Assembly: GCA_963850095.1 (NCBI GenBank)
Contig: CAWKJX010000013.1
Location: forward strand, 1 to 64,000
Direction: 5' to 3'
DNA: 64,000 bases
Origin: Bog-473 sp963850095
GTDB lineage: Bacteria > Actinomycetota > Acidimicrobiia > Acidimicrobiales > RAAP-2
This document shows positions 34,147 to 42,740 of the stretch, in pieces. Made by a program: the position numbers and the translations under genes. The notes below the pieces were generated by a model. It saw only the letters and a list, made by a program, of their open reading frames with translations. It had not been told where the DNA came from and ran no database searches. Every line of letters starts with the position of its first letter. Position 1 is the first letter of the stretch.

Positions 34147-34674
34147 TCAGGGCAGCGGTCGTCCCATGACAACGGCGTCCCAGAGCTCCCCATTTCGCCG
34201 GCGGTAGTGCCGGTGCTTGCGCCCCTCCTCGGTGAAACCAGCACGGCGGTAGAGCTCCAGTGCGGCGGAATTGTGGGGCCACACCTCGAGGGCCATTTTG
34301 TGCGCTCCCGCCCCGGTCGCCCACTCAATGGCAGCGGCGAGCATCGACGCCCCGAGGCCCACGCCTCGCCAGCCGGCCACGACGAGCATCCCGATGTCCG
34401 CGACCCCGTAGGAGGCAACCTCGACCGAAATGTAACCGACGATTCCCGGACCGCCCGCCGTGGCGGTATCCGCAACCAAGACGGTCGAGGAAATGCCCGA
34501 CGAGAGCTTGTCGAGCAGACCACGACGGGCCTGGCGGTCGAACGGGACCTCGACACCAGTCCAGCGGCCCTCGGCCGCGACGGCCCACGTATGGTCAACC
34601 AGCTCATCGAGATCCTCGGCGCGTGCCGGTCGGATAGTTGCTGCCTCGGCCATGCGCCGGGTATCGGGTGCCAT
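34147..34674 (-). CDS. GNAT-family N-acetyltransferase
   Basis: 175 residues (ATG 34674; ATG 34653 is possible). GNAT pattern: ATIRPARAEDLDELVDHTW at the start, VADTATAGGPGIVGYISVEV, motif A VVAGWRGVGLGASMLAAAIEWA binding acetyl-CoA, and motif B ALEVWPHNSAALELYRRAGF. Acetyl acceptor unknown. Stands alone. Confidence 0.85.
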   Translation of the reverse strand: MAPDTRRMAEAATIRPARAEDLDELVDHTWAVAAEGRWTGVEVPFDRQARRGLLDKLSSGISSTVLVADTATAGGPGIVGYISVEVASYGVADIGMLVVAGWRGVGLGASMLAAAIEWATGAGAHKMALEVWPHNSAALELYRRAGFTEEGRKHRHYRRRNGELWDAVVMGRPLP

Positions 34675-34832
34675 CGCCTCAGTCTGTCTTCACCGTGTCG
34701 CGCCAGACCACTCCCGCCACAGGTCAGACAGAACCCCAAACCCGGCCTCAGTCGCCGGAAAACCCGGGGCAGCTCGGCACCGTCGACTATGTGAAGGAGG
34801 CGGCTGGCCCGCACCCAGGCGGATGATTCGAT

Positions 34833-35060
34833 TCAGATGCCTCGCAACAATTTGGCGTGCGCAATGTCGCGGAGCCGTGACTGTGCACTGAGCCACTCGC
34901 TCGACTGGGCCACTCGACCTTCTTGCAGTACGTGGTGCGACCCTGTGGGTCCGTCCGTCCGTGCCCCACATCTTCTGCACACAGGTATGCGGCCGTTTGT
35001 CTCGGGGGCATGGTGCTCGTCGAGCTGAGCGCCAATACGCAAAGAATCAGCTGAAGTCAT
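34833..35060 (-). CDS. Small protein with CxxC, 75 aa
   Basis: ATG 35060 has a perfect AGGAGG four bases upstream, the reason for choosing it over the longer frame to 35141. Sequence: MTSADSLRIGAQLDEHH, then IPVCRRCGARTDGPTGSHH, a helical end SSEWLSAQSRLRDIAHAKLL. The CxxC with two nearby His could hold zinc. Function unknown. Confidence 0.6.
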   Translation of the reverse strand: MTSADSLRIGAQLDEHHAPETNGRIPVCRRCGARTDGPTGSHHVLQEGRVAQSSEWLSAQSRLRDIAHAKLLRGI

Positions 35061-35220
35061 CGTCCTCCTATCGCCGCATTCGTCGAACCGAACGGCGGAA
35101 GGAACACGCCGGGGCTCGAGATGAGCGGGCAGGCCCTTCACTCCACCTTACGCCAACCGGAGGTGCGCGAACAGGTCCCCCGCCGCCGGGCCATGGCCGG
35201 TCTGGACGGTCCCGGGCCGA

Positions 35221-35619
35221 TTACCCCTGCATCGCAATGTGGTCGGGGCGAACGGTGACACGAATTCGGACCTCACCCTCACGGCGGTTGGGGTAGGCAT
35301 CGACACCCAGGTACTTCTTGGACAGAGCATCGATGTGCGCGTCGGCACCTTCGGTAGTCACGTCGACCACGGATCCACGGAAAGCCACGACGTTGTACTG
35401 GTCGTCGGGGTCGATGACCGTGACCGCCACCCGGTGGTCCCTCTCGAGATTGCGCGCCTTGACACGGTGTTGAGCTGTGTTGAAGACGACATCGTCACCG
35501 TCGAGATCGACCCAGAGGGGCGTGATCTGCGGTGATCCATCCGGGTTGAGCGTGGCCAGAGAGGCCAGCACGGGTCGTGATATCAGTTCTCGAGCTTTTG
35601 CCGACAGTATGTCCGCCAT
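35221..35619 (-). CDS. PPOX-class (F420/FMN-binding) split-barrel oxidoreductase
   Basis: 132 residues, ATG behind AAAGGAAA. Pattern of PNPOx-like F420-dependent reductases: FARELISRPVLASLATL-type start, DGSPQITPLWVDLDGDDVVFNTA, VKARNLERDHRVAVTVIDP and YLGVDAYPNRREGEVRIRVTV. Such proteins reduce varied substrates with F420H2 and are common in actinobacteria. Divergent from the following dehydrogenase gene. Confidence 0.86.
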   Translation of the reverse strand: MADILSAKARELISRPVLASLATLNPDGSPQITPLWVDLDGDDVVFNTAQHRVKARNLERDHRVAVTVIDPDDQYNVVAFRGSVVDVTTEGADAHIDALSKKYLGVDAYPNRREGEVRIRVTVRPDHIAMQG

Positions 35620-35706
35620 CGGTTTCCTTTCTGCGATCGGTTGACGAATCGGAGCGTAAAGGATATCGGCGCACTCAGGACGCGAGAGCCGTCATAGTCT
35701 GGCTCA

Positions 35707-36564
35707 ATGCGACTAGCCGTCCTAGGACTGGGAAACATGGGCCGGGCGTTTGCCGCGCTCGCGCTGGACAAGGGCTACCAGGTCACCGTGTGGAACAGAT
35801 CGGCGGATCGCGCCAGCGACCTCGTTTCGCGCGGCGCCATCGAAGCCGACACCCCCCAAAGCGCCGCGGCAGACAGTGACGTGACACTCATTGTCGTGGC
35901 CGATGACGACGCGGTCCTCAGCGTCTGTCGAGGCGCCGGCGGTGTCCTCGACGCCCTGCCGCCCGAGGCAGTACTGAGCGTCGTCAGTACGGTTGCACCA
36001 GGAACCGTTCGCCAGCTCGCCGAGGTCGGCCCCAGGGACAGAGTGCTCGACTCTCCGGTCATGGGCTCTCCTTCCCTGATCGCGGCCGGTATGGGGAGTT
36101 TCTTGATCGGCGGCCCACGCCCGACCGTGAGCGGTCTCGACGCCCTCTGGAGCGACCTCGGGAGCGGCTATACGTATTGTGGCGAGGTCGGATCCGGTGC
36201 GACCATGAAGGTCGTTTCGAACCTTCTCCTCATCACCGGCGTGACCGCACTGGCCGAAGCCATCGCCACCGCCCGACAGCAGGGAATACCCGACGACCTT
36301 CTCAAAGGAGTTCTGGCGGACAGCTTCGTCGTCAGCCCCGCGAGCAAGGTACGGCTGGACAGCCTGTTCGACGAATCCCACCCGGGATGGTTCACCCCGG
36401 CGCTGGCCCGCAAGGACGTGCGGTTGGCCCTCGGCCTGGCCGACCAAGCTGGAGTTGGGGTGCGCATCGGGCCCGCTACTGAGACGCTCCTGTCAGAGGT
36501 CATTGACGCCAACGATTCATGGCCCGATTTCTCGGCCGTGATCGAGGCGCTCAACCACCGGTAG
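35707..36564 (+). CDS. NAD(P)-binding beta-hydroxyacid dehydrogenase / imine reductase-like
   Basis: 285 residues. Rossmann motif GLGNMG at 7-12, VWNRSADRASDL for the cofactor, substrate-loop DSPVMGSPSLIAAGM, and the conserved lysine in GSGATMKVVSNLLL near 165. The layout matches 3-hydroxyisobutyrate dehydrogenase/GlxR and related reductases. Reaction: NAD(P)-linked oxidation of a 3-hydroxyacid or reduction of a semialdehyde or imine. Substrate not inferable. Confidence 0.85.
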   Translation: MRLAVLGLGNMGRAFAALALDKGYQVTVWNRSADRASDLVSRGAIEADTPQSAAADSDVTLIVVADDDAVLSVCRGAGGVLDALPPEAVLSVVSTVAPGTVRQLAEVGPRDRVLDSPVMGSPSLIAAGMGSFLIGGPRPTVSGLDALWSDLGSGYTYCGEVGSGATMKVVSNLLLITGVTALAEAIATARQQGIPDDLLKGVLADSFVVSPASKVRLDSLFDESHPGWFTPALARKDVRLALGLADQAGVGVRIGPATETLLSEVIDANDSWPDFSAVIEALNHR

Positions 36565-36647
36565 GCGTTCGCTGCATCACCGTTCGGGGGTTCTCCGCGA
36601 ATGTCATGTCCCGGTCAACCGGGCCGCGACGGGGTGGTGCATCGACG

Positions 36648-36971
36648 TCAAGGGGGCGACATCCCTATTTTGTGGCGGACCTCGGCCGACGTTGCCCACG
36701 AGTCCTCCATGAGCTGACCGAGAGCTTGCCAGTGCGCAGCTTTCGACTCGTCGACCTGGGACGCCGCTCGTTGCCAAATGGCCTGACGCGATCTTCCGAG
36801 TGCGGCACCGATTTCGTGCCATGTCCGGTTCTGCGCCCGAGCGACCTTCACTGCCTCCTTCTCAATGGCGGCAAAGTACTTCTGGAACGCCGAGATGGCG
36901 CTCAAGACCTCGATGGGGTCGGCCTGAGGGTCCGTGCGGAGACGCTCCCAGTTTTCCCACGCCGCGCTCAC
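36648..36971 (-). CDS. Small HTH DNA-binding protein, leaderless start
   Basis: 107 residues from GTG 36971, seven bases past a -10, so the mRNA probably begins at the start codon; the longer frame to 37142 has no support. Helix 1 region (IEVLSAISAFQKYFAAIEKE) precedes a helix-turn-helix reading ARAQNRTWHEIGAALGRS and RQAIWQRAA. The palindrome across its own -35 fits autoregulation. Similar proteins are common, function undefined. Confidence 0.72.
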   Translation of the reverse strand: MSAAWENWERLRTDPQADPIEVLSAISAFQKYFAAIEKEAVKVARAQNRTWHEIGAALGRSRQAIWQRAASQVDESKAAHWQALGQLMEDSWATSAEVRHKIGMSPP

Positions 36972-36978
36972 ACCGTGA

Positions 36979-37020
36979 ATTGTCGACCCTTGGACCCACT
37001 CTGTCAAGGACCCTTGACAG
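36979..37020 (-). promoter_or_regulatory. Promoter and palindromic operator of the HTH gene
   Basis: On the minus strand TTGACA (37007-37002), a 17-base spacer and GACAAT (36984-36979) stand seven bases before GTG 36971. The -35 lies inside a palindrome at 37001-37020 with perfect nine-base arms CTGTCAAGG and CCTTGACAG around two bases. Binding there would block RNA polymerase. Confidence 0.6.
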
Positions 37021-37080
37021 GGTGATGGCACGTGGGGCGCCGCGTGGATTGCCCCTCGACACCGGAGCGGAGCTTCCGGC

Positions 37081-38049
37081 CTACGGCACGAGAACGGTGC
37101 GCTCTCCCGGTGCGTCCTTCTCGGACCACGCCCTCTCGACATCGGCCAGCGAAACGGTTCTCGTCTTGATGGAGATCGTCCCCCCTTCGATCTCCTCGAC
37201 GAGTGACGGCAACTCGTCGAGATAGGCCTGCGCCGAGACAGCGCCCTGGCCGCTGCCCTGGAGGCGAAAATTGGCCGACCGCAAGGCGACGGACGGCAGT
37301 TCGATGGTGGGCCCGGCGACGGCGCCGATCTGGACCCAGTTCATGGCGCGGCTGCGATCCGCCCGCGTCGTGAGGAGCGCCATAATCGCCTCCTGGGCCG
37401 GCCGGCCCCACACGTAGTCGAGCACGATGTCGACATCGGCCGCCGCTGCTCCGAGGGCCGCCCCGGTGACGTCCGCGTCGTCGGTCAGGCGGACCAGCTT
37501 GTCTGCTCCGAACGAGGTAAGCGCGCCGAGACGGCTGAGATCACGTCCCGCGCCCACGACGTATGCCGCACCGAGCCGTTTGGCCACCTGCACGGCCATC
37601 GCCCCCGCGTTCCCGGTGGCGCCGAGCACGAGGACACTCTGGCCCGACTGCAAGGGGACACGGTGGCGCAGCGCCACCCACGACGACATGGCCGGGTTCA
37701 TGCCGGCGGCCACCTTGGCCACGTCGACATCGTCGGGTAGTTCGACCGCTCGGCGTACATTGACGACCGCCTTGTCCGCCATGGTGCCAAGGACGTGGCC
37801 GTCGGCCACGAAGTAGACCCGCGTGCCGTCCGTTCGCTGCCCGACTCCGTCGATGCCGGGAATCATGGGGAGTGTGCCGGTGCTCGTGTAGTGGACGCCG
37901 GCGGCCCCGCTGCGGACGCGGGGGTGCAGGCCGACCGCCAGCACGTCGACGAGCAGCTCGTCGATCGACGTGGGGTGCGGCACCTCGAAGGGTTGATAGT
38001 GCGGTGGCTCGTCGAATGAGGTCACGACCGCTGCGTGCATCGTCTCCAT
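37081..38049 (-). CDS. Quinone oxidoreductase-like zinc-independent MDR protein
   Basis: 322 residues, ATG with GAGAGG upstream. MDR fold: N-terminal GroES-like part (HAAVVTSFDEPPHYQPFEV, VLAVGLHPRVRSGAAG), nucleotide-binding part with VLVLGATGNAGAMAVQVAKRLG and a VVGAGRD loop. The zinc-ligand cysteines of alcohol dehydrogenases are missing, as in quinone oxidoreductases. Divergent from a marR gene, with two operators between them, so it is likely MarR-repressed and induced by a quinone or electrophile. Confidence 0.88.
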   Translation of the reverse strand: METMHAAVVTSFDEPPHYQPFEVPHPTSIDELLVDVLAVGLHPRVRSGAAGVHYTSTGTLPMIPGIDGVGQRTDGTRVYFVADGHVLGTMADKAVVNVRRAVELPDDVDVAKVAAGMNPAMSSWVALRHRVPLQSGQSVLVLGATGNAGAMAVQVAKRLGAAYVVGAGRDLSRLGALTSFGADKLVRLTDDADVTGAALGAAAADVDIVLDYVWGRPAQEAIMALLTTRADRSRAMNWVQIGAVAGPTIELPSVALRSANFRLQGSGQGAVSAQAYLDELPSLVEEIEGGTISIKTRTVSLADVERAWSEKDAPGERTVLVP

Positions 38050-38084
38050 GTCGCCTCTCCCGTGCCGGCTTCCTCAACGACCCG

Positions 38085-38105
38085 TTAGTACGTGCCACGT
38101 ACTAA
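38085..38105. promoter_or_regulatory. Perfect palindromic operator in the MarR/oxidoreductase gap
   Basis: Ten-base arms TTAGTACGTG and CACGTACTAA surround a single C with no mismatch. It lies 36 bp before the oxidoreductase start and 42 bp before marR, the expected place for a MarR dimer site. Confidence 0.75.
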
Positions 38106-38107
38106 GA

Positions 38108-38126
38108 TAGTTCGTGGCACCAACTA
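38108..38126. promoter_or_regulatory. Second, imperfect MarR-type operator
   Basis: Arms TAGTTCGTG and CACCAACTA around one G, one mismatch per arm pair, same TAGT...GTG-N-CAC...ACTA plan as the first site, only two bases away. A third partial copy (TACGTGGCAC) overlaps the marR start codon. Confidence 0.65.
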
Positions 38127-38146
38127 AATCAAGGTAGGATCCGTAC

Positions 38147-38647
38147 GTGGCACCCCGATCTGCCGGCAGGACCGCGTCGGAGCCGGTGAACCGCCCCGAA
38201 TTGAGCACCGTGGACGGTCTGGCGCAGCTTTCGTTCCTCGTCCACGGCCTCCTCGAACGCCGGGCCGCCGAGCACGACCTGTCCATCGTTCAGACGCGCC
38301 TGCTCGGGGTCCTGCGTGACCGCAGACCGACGATGAACGAGCTGGCGAAGTTGCTCGAACTCGACAAGTCGAGTGTGACCGGCTTGGTGGACCGGGCGGA
38401 ACGCCGCGGCCTCGTCGTGCGTGTGCCATCGACGGACGACCGGCGCGTCGTCCTGGTCTCCCTCACGGACCAGGGTCGCTCGTTGGTGTCGGGGGCGTCA
38501 ACCGGATTCGAGGCTGACCTGGCGGGGCTGCTCGAGTGCCTCTCGCCGTCGGAACGGAGCGTGCTGTCCGGCCTGGTGAGCCGCCTTCTCGTCACCCGTG
38601 CCACCGGTCACGGGGTCGACCTGTTCGCGACGGTCGACGGCGGGTGA
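38147..38647 (+). CDS. MarR-family transcriptional regulator
   Basis: 166 residues, GTG start. Winged helix is clear: LSIVQTRLLGVLRDRRPTMN, recognition region LAKLLELDKSSVTGLVDRAE, wing RRGLVVRVPSTDDRRVVLVSL, and dimer helices at both ends. Divergent from the quinone oxidoreductase with two palindromic sites in the gap, so it probably represses both. Confidence 0.92.
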   Translation: MAPRSAGRTASEPVNRPELSTVDGLAQLSFLVHGLLERRAAEHDLSIVQTRLLGVLRDRRPTMNELAKLLELDKSSVTGLVDRAERRGLVVRVPSTDDRRVVLVSLTDQGRSLVSGASTGFEADLAGLLECLSPSERSVLSGLVSRLLVTRATGHGVDLFATVDGG

Positions 38648-38671
38648 CATCCGGTCGTAGGGCGCTCCCGA

Positions 38672-39295
38672 TCACCCGGCGAGCGCCAACCCGAGCAGCC
38701 GCCCGAGTTCGTCCAGTGCCGGCTCGGGTTCGGTCACCTTAATGGTGTGCATGCCGAGGGCGCGGGCCGGCTTGAGATTGACTCCCAGGTCGTCGAGGAA
38801 CACACACTCCTCGGGGCGGACGCCGAGGCGCTCACAGGCGAGCTCGTAGAAACGCGGGTCGGGTTTGCGCACCCCGAGGACGCGGGATTCGAGCACGGCA
38901 TCGAAGAGGGCGTAAATGGACTGCATCTCCTCGGAGACGACGGCCTCCGCTCGGGCGAAGTTGTTGGTCAGGCAGGCCGTCTTGTACGAGGTGGAACAGG
39001 TGCGGATGGCGGCCACCATCTGCGGGCGGATCTCGCCGGCCAGCATCTCGAGCACCTGGCGGCCGTCCACGTCGTGGCCCAGGGCACGCGCCTCGGCCGA
39101 CCACAGGGCGCCGAACGTGTCGACGTCCACTTCGGCCCGTTCGAGTCGGGCCCAGGCGTTGTCGTCGGGGTCCGTGCTGTTGACGGTCCGGATGAAGCCC
39201 GATGGGAGCCCTCGCTCCGTTTCGAAACGCGCAAACGACTCGAAGGGGCTCGACGAAATGACCCCGCCGAAGTCGAACATGACCGCCCGGATCAC
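38672..39295 (-). CDS. HAD-superfamily phosphatase (subfamily IA)
   Basis: 207 residues. HAD motif I MFDFGGVISS (second Asp replaced by Gly-Val, as in epoxide-hydrolase-like HADs), motif II CLTNNFARAE, motif III Lys in VRKPDPRFYELACERLG, and motif IV VFLDDLGVNLKPARALGM. The loss of the second motif I Asp argues against a plain phosphatase. Substrate unknown. The cap is a small alpha-helical one. Confidence 0.85.
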   Translation of the reverse strand: MIRAVMFDFGGVISSSPFESFARFETERGLPSGFIRTVNSTDPDDNAWARLERAEVDVDTFGALWSAEARALGHDVDGRQVLEMLAGEIRPQMVAAIRTCSTSYKTACLTNNFARAEAVVSEEMQSIYALFDAVLESRVLGVRKPDPRFYELACERLGVRPEECVFLDDLGVNLKPARALGMHTIKVTEPEPALDELGRLLGLALAG

Positions 39296-39379
39296 CAGGT
39301 ACTCCTTTCCGGTGGCGCGCTCGCTGGTGGCGCCGGCACAGGGTACTGGCGCCCGGCAGGGGAGAGTCGCGCCGGCGCG

Positions 39380-40126
39380 TCAGCTGGCCGTGAGGCCGTT
39401 GTCCAGCGTGTAGACGGCACCGGTGATGGACCGGGCCTCGTCGGAGGCCAGGAACGCGAAGAGGGCGGCGACTTCCTCCGGCTCGGCCAGCCCCCGCAGC
39501 CCGCCCATCCGGCGGGCCAGGTCGGGATCGATGTCACTGGGGAAGCTGGCGGTCGCCGCAATGTTGGTGTTCGTGCCGGCGGGTGCGATGGCGTTGACCC
39601 GGAGGCGGGTCTTGAGGAACTCGACGGCGAGTGACCGCGTCAGCTGTACGACACCACCTTTGCTCATGCAGTACGCCGCCGAGTAGGGCACGCCCTGCAG
39701 CCCGGCGTTGGACGCGATGTTGACGATGCTGCCTCCGGTGTCGAGCAAATGGGGAATGGCCGCCTGGGCCAGGAAGAAGCAGGCGTCGAGATTGACGGCC
39801 ATGACACGCCGGTACTGGTCCCGGGCCATGGCGACGGTGTGATCGGCCCGGTAGATGCCGGCCACGTTCCCCAGCACGTCCAGCCGTCCGAACCGCTCGA
39901 GGCAGGCCACCACCGCCGCCGGACACGAGTCCGCGTCGGCCAGGTCGGCCACATGGACCTCGACCGTCCCGGCGGCCTCCTCTCGCGTCGCGACGAGCCG
40001 CTCGCCGTCGAGGTCCACGCCCAGGACCGAGGCGCCCTCCCCGGCCAGCCGGAGGGTGACGGCCCGGCCGATGCCGGAGCCGGCACCGGTGACGAGTGCG
40101 ACCCGGCCATCGAACCTGCCTGACAT
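39380..40126 (-). CDS. SDR-family oxidoreductase
   Basis: 248 residues from ATG 40126, with GGAGGG about eight bases upstream. Classical SDR: TGAGSGIG cofactor motif, GVDLDGERL with the acidic NAD-specific residue, NVAGIY, catalytic Ser (IVNIASNAG), Tyr and Lys (YSAAYCMSKGG) and the end GAVYTLDNGL. Divergent from a SnoaL-like protein. An NAD-dependent dehydrogenase of a secondary alcohol or steroid-like substrate is possible. Confidence 0.9.
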   Translation of the reverse strand: MSGRFDGRVALVTGAGSGIGRAVTLRLAGEGASVLGVDLDGERLVATREEAAGTVEVHVADLADADSCPAAVVACLERFGRLDVLGNVAGIYRADHTVAMARDQYRRVMAVNLDACFFLAQAAIPHLLDTGGSIVNIASNAGLQGVPYSAAYCMSKGGVVQLTRSLAVEFLKTRLRVNAIAPAGTNTNIAATASFPSDIDPDLARRMGGLRGLAEPEEVAALFAFLASDEARSITGAVYTLDNGLTAS

Positions 40127-40226
40127 GGTCACCACCCTCCTTCCGCGACCCGCCGAGAGTCTCACACGCGCTCTGCCATGGCGTCACCCACGCGGCCCGA
40201 AGGACCCGCCACTACATTCGGGGCCC

Positions 40227-40658
40227 GTGGATCTGCAGGCGATGTCCGACAAAATGGAGATACGAGAGCTGCTGTTCCGCTACGCCCATGCGGTGGACAG
40301 CAAGGACTGGGCACTGCTGTCCTCGGTCTTCACCGCCGAGGCCCAGCTCGACTACACGTCCGTGCAGGGGCCCGCCGGTCCTCGTGACGAAATCGTCGCG
40401 TGGCTCGAGGAGGGGTTGAGCCGGGTGCCGATGACCCAGCACTTCATCACGAACATCGAAATCGACCTCCAGGGTGACCGGGCAAACGTGCGGGCGATGT
40501 TCTACAACCCCATGCAGCTGCCCGGGATGGCCGACATGAGCTACTGCGGCGGGAACTACTTCCACGACGTGGTGCGCACGGCCGACGGCTGGAAGAGCGA
40601 GCGCCTGGTGGAGGACAACAAGTGGTTCGTCAACCCCGTGCCAGGCCGCCGTAACTGA
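40227..40658 (+). CDS. SnoaL-like / NTF2-fold protein
   Basis: 143 residues from GTG 40227 (DLQAMSDKMEIRELLFRYAH). The first helix with RYAHAVDSKDWALLSSVFTAE, then VQGPAGPRDEIVAWLEEGLS, TQHFITNIEIDLQGDRANV and FHDVVRTADGWKSER follow the cone-shaped NTF2 fold used by SnoaL-like cyclases, dehydratases and isomerases. The exact reaction is unknown; its position opposite an SDR fits a small catabolic set. Confidence 0.85.
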   Translation: MDLQAMSDKMEIRELLFRYAHAVDSKDWALLSSVFTAEAQLDYTSVQGPAGPRDEIVAWLEEGLSRVPMTQHFITNIEIDLQGDRANVRAMFYNPMQLPGMADMSYCGGNYFHDVVRTADGWKSERLVEDNKWFVNPVPGRRN

Positions 40659-40708
40659 GCCGACCTGCCCCGTCGAACGCGGGAGATCGCGTAGCCGGCC
40701 GGCCTCGC

Positions 40709-41374
40709 TCAGCCCGCGGCGTCGACCGCCACTCCCCGCGTCCGTTCGATCAGGCGCGCGATCCGTAGGCCCAGGGCGGGGACCAACAGGAAGAGCAGCC
40801 AGACGTACTTGGCGGCGGTCGTGTCGGTCCACGCCAGGACCAGCGAAAGCGCCACGATGGCAATGACGAGCACCGCCCGGACCCGGCCGGCCAGTTCGTC
40901 GTGTTCAGAACGGCGCTCGTCCGTCAACAGCTGATGATGGGCCGCGTAGACGAAGATCCACTGCGTCGTCAGGCTGATGGCGACGAGGTTGAGCCCGAAG
41001 AACGTGATGGCGAGCGGGTTGCTGCCGTAGCGACCGATCAGGTCCGACGTGAACGGCATGAGCGTCAGGGTCAAGAGGAAGCCGAAGTTCCTCCACGCCA
41101 GGGCCTCGCTGTGGCCGCGCATGCTGCGCAGGACCCGGTGGTGCACGAGCCAGAACTGGGCGATGACGACGAACGAGACGAGGTAGCTGGTCAGCTCGGA
41201 GCCGTCGACGTCGAGCGCATGCCAAAGGGTGCGGGCCGAGTCCGCGTTGTCCTCGAGTGTCGGCACCTGGAGTTGGAGGACCAGCAGCGTCAGCGCAATG
41301 GCGACGACGCCGTCGGTCAGGGCCAACAGGCGATCGATACCGGGAAGGTTTTCGTCGTCGGGGTCGTTCGGCAC
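40709..41374 (-). CDS. TMEM175-family potassium channel-like protein
   Basis: 221 residues, six hydrophobic helices. The family signature in helix 1 is visible as LLALTDGVVAIALTLLVLQL (the R/F-x3-FSD-x-V-x-AI pattern). Bacterial TMEM175 proteins form tetrameric K-selective leak channels with a single six-helix unit each, matching this length. Partner helices include YLVSFVVIAQFWLVHHRVL. Confidence 0.85.
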   Translation of the reverse strand: MPNDPDDENLPGIDRLLALTDGVVAIALTLLVLQLQVPTLEDNADSARTLWHALDVDGSELTSYLVSFVVIAQFWLVHHRVLRSMRGHSEALAWRNFGFLLTLTLMPFTSDLIGRYGSNPLAITFFGLNLVAISLTTQWIFVYAAHHQLLTDERRSEHDELAGRVRAVLVIAIVALSLVLAWTDTTAAKYVWLLFLLVPALGLRIARLIERTRGVAVDAAG

Positions 41375-41591
41375 CGCGTCAGAGCTTGGCAGACGGCCGC
41401 CTTCCGGACGCGGAGCCGTGCTCGCCCTCAGCGGAGCGGACGTGGCTCGCCCCGGAGAGTCCGGACCCCGGCCGGTCGAGCGCCCGCGGGACCGGGGGCG
41501 GGTCGCTCGAGCAGGGGCAGGACGTGGGTCCGACCCGGAGGAGCTGCGCCGGGCCGTCGCTACCCGGGAGTGGCGCCCGTCCGGGCGCGTC

Positions 41592-42395
41592 TCAGACGAA
41601 GTCGGACCCGCCGTCCGCGTTGACGCAGGCGCCGGTGACGTAGCCGTTGCGCTTGGAGGCGAGGTAGGCCACCAGCGAGGCCACCTCGTCGGGCAGGCCG
41701 GCGCGGCCGAGGTCGGCCGGCTGGTGGAAGGTGCGATCGATCCACGTCATGACGTCGGTGGGATCGGTCGGATCGAGCCCCTCGGCGGCGAAGATGTCCT
41801 TGAGGTTCTCGGTGAAGCTGGCCGTCACGATGCTGCCCGGGCACACGGCGTTGACGAGGATGCCGTCGGGCGCCAACGACTTGGCCAGGTTCTTGGCGAT
41901 GCTGGTCACTGCCGCCTTCGACGCCGTGTAGGCGACGAGAATCGGGCTCTGGCGCTGAATGGAATGGGCCGAGAAGATCACCACGCGACCCCACTCCGCA
42001 GCGCGCAGGAGCGGCAGTGCCCCGCGGACGCTGCGGACGGCCGACATGGTGCCGAGCGAGAAGGCGGTGTCCCAGTCGCTGTCGTCCAGCTGCTCGAACC
42101 GTCCGGCGGCCGGGCCGATGGTGTGCACCAGGATGTTGAGCGACCCCCAGCGATCGGCCACCTCGGCGAAGCCGGCGGCAATGGAGCCCGGGTCGGTCAT
42201 GTCGACGCTGATGCCGACAGCGTCGGGGCTGCCCGCGGCCAGCAGGGCTGCCGAGGTCTCGTCGAGGGCCTCGCGCCCGTGGGCCATGACGGCCACGCGG
42301 GCGCCGTCGGTGGCCAGGATTTCGGCCACGGCCCGGCCCATGCCCTTACTGCCACCGGTCACGACCGCGGTCGCGTCAGCCAGTCCGAGGTCCAT
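41592..42395 (-). CDS. SDR-family oxidoreductase (3-oxoacyl-ACP reductase-like)
   Basis: 267 residues, ATG with GGAGG upstream. TGGSKGMG cofactor motif, VHTIGPAAG in place of NNAG, catalytic Ser in IFSAHSIQRQS, Tyr and Lys in YTASKAAV, C-terminal end ACVNADGGSDFV. The VAVMAHGREAL cofactor loop suggests NADP. Substrate unknown. The 217 bp between this gene and the TMEM175-like gene hold nothing recognisable. Confidence 0.88.
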   Translation of the reverse strand: MDLGLADATAVVTGGSKGMGRAVAEILATDGARVAVMAHGREALDETSAALLAAGSPDAVGISVDMTDPGSIAAGFAEVADRWGSLNILVHTIGPAAGRFEQLDDSDWDTAFSLGTMSAVRSVRGALPLLRAAEWGRVVIFSAHSIQRQSPILVAYTASKAAVTSIAKNLAKSLAPDGILVNAVCPGSIVTASFTENLKDIFAAEGLDPTDPTDVMTWIDRTFHQPADLGRAGLPDEVASLVAYLASKRNGYVTGACVNADGGSDFV

Positions 42396-42740
42396 GCAGG
42401 TCAGCCTCCTTCCGCCGTCGCCGCGATCGGGGGATCACGGCGCGGCCTCGTGTATGCGGGTGCGGGTCGAGACGTCATGGTCGAGGGTCCCGCGTTGACG
42501 CACGAACAGGCCCGTCACGCGGTCTCCATCGCCGGAGCCGACACGACCGAATCGGGCATGCCTTCTCCGTTCCCTGGCGGCTTGGCGGGGCCATGCTGCC
42601 GCGGTGCTGGGGCTCCGTCAACCGGCGGCAGCCGGCCGGACCGCCGGCCAAGGATCAGTGATTTCCTCCAGGTGGGCACGTAGCGTAGGCCCGGGATGTG
42701 GCGATCGTAACGATGTTCGACGACCTGTCGCGGGGCGCAC
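42396..42740. other. Intergenic gap without a recognisable gene
   Basis: About 345 bp between divergent SDR and antiporter genes. Short frames on both strands lack RBSs and protein-like character. Probably holds both promoters; no clear -35/-10 pair stands out. Confidence 0.5.
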
